From the NCBI GenBank assembly GCA_002430925.1, contig DJDD01000194.1, forward strand, positions 823-31,483: 30,661 nucleotides of DNA, in the 5' to 3' direction. The notes beneath the pieces are model-generated. The model was not told the DNA's origin, made no database searches, and saw only the letters and a program-made list of their open reading frames with translations. The position numbers and the translations under genes are program-made. This document shows positions 29,106 through 30,661 of the stretch, in pieces (the first letter of the stretch is position 1; every line of letters begins with the position of its first letter). Source of the stretch: Flavobacteriales bacterium UBA5933. GTDB taxonomy: Bacteria; Bacteroidota; Bacteroidia; Flavobacteriales; Weeksellaceae.

Positions 29106-30398
29106 ATGACCAAAGATGGAAAAATGGAGTTGATGGCTCCTGCTGGAAATTTCGAATCGTTACAAGCTGCATTAGATAACGGTGCAGACTCTGTATATTT
29201 CGGAGTAGAGCAGTTGAATATGCGTGCGAGAGCATCAATAAACTTTACAATGGACGATTTACCAGAAATCGTAAAACGTTGTGAGGAAAAAGGTGTGCGT
29301 TCTTACCTTACATTAAATACTATTATATATGATCATGATTTGTCATTAATCAAAAACTTATTAGATCGTGCAAAAGAAGCAAATATAACTGCTGTTATTG
29401 CAATGGATCAATCTGTTATTGCTTATGCAAGACAAATTGGTGTAGAAATTCATATTTCTACTCAGATTAATGTTACAAATATAGAAACAGTTAAGTTTTA
29501 TGCAATGTTTGCAGATACAATGGTATTATCTCGTGAGCTAAGCTTAAAACAAATAAACAAAATTTGTGAACAAATTATAAAAGATGATGTTCGTGGACCT
29601 AGTGGAAATTTAGTTGAAGTTGAAATTTTTGGACACGGTGCATTATGTATGGCCGTTTCTGGAAAATGTTACTTAAGCTTACATTCTCATAATTCTTCTG
29701 CGAATAGAGGGGCATGTAAACAAAATTGTCGTAAAAAATATACTGTTATAGATCAGGAATCAGGTTTCGAAATCGAATTAGATAACGAATACATGATGTC
29801 TCCTAAAGATTTATGTACAATGGAATTTTTGGATGAAGTAGTGGATGCTGGAATTAAAGTATTAAAAATTGAAGGTCGTGGACGTTCTCCTGAATATGTA
29901 GCAACAGTTATCCGTTGTTACCGTGAAGCAATCGATTCTATTGCTGATGGAACATTTTCTAAGGATAAAGTTGATTACTGGATGGGATTATTACAAACAG
30001 TTTATAATCGTGGTTTTTGGTCTGGATATTATTTAGGTCAAAAATTAGGTGAATGGTCTGCAGTTCCAGGATCTATGGCAACTCAGAAGAAAGTTTACAT
30101 TGGTAAAGGAGTTCATTATTTCCCAAAAACTAATATCGGACAATTTGTAATTGATGCGTATGACCTTAAAGTAGGTGATTTAATCTTAGTTACTGGTCCA
30201 ACAACAGGAGCAAAAGAAATGATTGTTCCATCTATGTTTGTTGAGGATGTAAAAGGAGATATCGCAAAAAAAGGAGATAGTATTACATTACCAATGGAAT
30301 TCCGTATTCGTCCTTCAGACAAATTATATAAACTTGTAAAAGTTGAAGAGCCAGGAACACAACAAAACAGTGTTTCGGAAGGAGCTTATTCACACTAA
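29106..30398 (+). CDS. U32 family protein, TrhP-like tRNA hydroxylation factor
   Basis: A 430-residue member of peptidase family U32, of which TrhP (YegQ) is needed for prephenate-dependent 5-hydroxyuridine formation at tRNA position 34. The TIM-barrel half opens KMELMAPAGNFESLQAALDN. The U32 signature EIFGHGALCMAVSGKCYLSL is followed by NRGACKQNCRKKY, giving four cysteines suited to an iron-sulfur cluster. The C-terminal part has the family beta-barrel (KVYIGKGVHYFPKTNIGQFV). A ferredoxin gene begins 13 nt after its stop codon, which fits a redox function better than proteolysis. The TrhP assignment is from family knowledge. Confidence 0.87.
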   Translation: MTKDGKMELMAPAGNFESLQAALDNGADSVYFGVEQLNMRARASINFTMDDLPEIVKRCEEKGVRSYLTLNTIIYDHDLSLIKNLLDRAKEANITAVIAMDQSVIAYARQIGVEIHISTQINVTNIETVKFYAMFADTMVLSRELSLKQINKICEQIIKDDVRGPSGNLVEVEIFGHGALCMAVSGKCYLSLHSHNSSANRGACKQNCRKKYTVIDQESGFEIELDNEYMMSPKDLCTMEFLDEVVDAGIKVLKIEGRGRSPEYVATVIRCYREAIDSIADGTFSKDKVDYWMGLLQTVYNRGFWSGYYLGQKLGEWSAVPGSMATQKKVYIGKGVHYFPKTNIGQFVIDAYDLKVGDLILVTGPTTGAKEMIVPSMFVEDVKGDIAKKGDSITLPMEFRIRPSDKLYKLVKVEEPGTQQNSVSEGAYSH

Positions 30399-30411
30399 AA
30401 AATAGTTAAAC

Positions 30412-30642
30412 ATGGTCATTATTACGTTACAACGCGATAAATGCATCGGATGCAACTATTGTTATGAATTGGCACCAGAACGTTTTCGTATGTCAAAAAA
30501 AGATGGTAAATCTGTGTTATTAAAATCAATTGATAAAAAAGGTTTTCATACATTGAAAGATCCAGATCATACGATAGCCGACAACTGTGACAGAGCAGCT
30601 AAAGCTTGTCCTGTAAATATTATTACAGTCAAAGAAATATAA
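30412..30642 (+). CDS. small 4Fe-4S ferredoxin
   Basis: A 76-residue ferredoxin-like electron carrier. It has one cluster: CIGCNYC at about 11-17 supplies three ligands, and the fourth is in NCDRAAKACPVNIITV near the C-terminus. This is the single-cluster Fer4_13-type arrangement. A basic and aromatic middle (ERFRMSKKDGKSVLLK) replaces the second cluster. It is 13 nt after the U32 gene, so co-transcribed; electron supply to that protein is an inference. Translation ends 19 nt before the window edge. Confidence 0.9.
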   Translation: MVIITLQRDKCIGCNYCYELAPERFRMSKKDGKSVLLKSIDKKGFHTLKDPDHTIADNCDRAAKACPVNIITVKEI

Positions 30643-30661
30643 AAATAAAAGAGGCTGTCTC

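Overview
The window is low-GC DNA from a member of the Flavobacteriia (Bacteroidota). Three things point there. Promoters carry the Bacteroidetes -7 box TAnnTTTG, sometimes with a TTTG -33 box 19 nt upstream. The tmRNA tag is GNEEYALAA. The housekeeping proteins (ClpB, LptG-type permease with a TTG start, Tgt lacking the usual zinc cysteines, DUF2147, AldB/AdhP/DUF779) are flavobacterial in style. I cannot fix the genus.

Layout. 1-6.6 kb is core: clpB (cut by the window edge), a serine acetyltransferase/cysteine synthase pair, a secreted DUF2147 protein and an MsbA-like ABC exporter. 6.67-16.49 kb is a mobile region built on the 3' end of the tmRNA gene (ssrA, minus strand, 16477-16872). Three direct copies of the ssrA 3' end plus its terminator (6666, 8313, 16404) divide it into two tandem units. 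The short unit (about 1.6 kb) has no integrase. It carries one gene, which joins an FtsK-gamma (KOPS-reading) winged helix to an HNH nuclease, preceded by three iteron-like repeats. The long unit (about 8.1 kb) looks like a small phage-like or satellite element: tyrosine integrase, Fic AMPylase-like protein, excisionase-type HTH protein, putative gene-II-like replication protein, AntA-type antirepressor, XRE repressor at a divergent promoter, and five unrecognised small genes. It has no structural, packaging or conjugation genes.

16.9-25.2 kb returns to core: aldehyde dehydrogenase, AdhP alcohol dehydrogenase and DUF779; a 600-bp intergenic stretch with strong inverted repeats; a PBP4-type D,D-carboxypeptidase and an MscS channel on the minus strand; then tgt and the lptG-like gene. 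25.3-27.6 kb is a second, decayed island. It holds a DNA-binding protein/Doc toxin pair. Its flanks carry inverted, degenerate copies of sequences from the tmRNA-linked elements, including a 24/25 match to the att core and a perfect 21-bp match to an arm-like site. 27.6-30.66 kb is core again: tRNA-Cys, folB, a SpoU-type RNA methyltransferase, a U32-family (TrhP-like) protein and a small ferredoxin.

The most unusual items are: (1) the FtsK-gamma/HNH fusion with its iterons; (2) the tandem tmRNA elements and their relics 10 kb away; (3) a long palindrome immediately upstream of the Doc partner gene that recurs almost intact inside that gene's linker-coding region; and (4) two in-frame hairpins in the linker region of the antirepressor gene.
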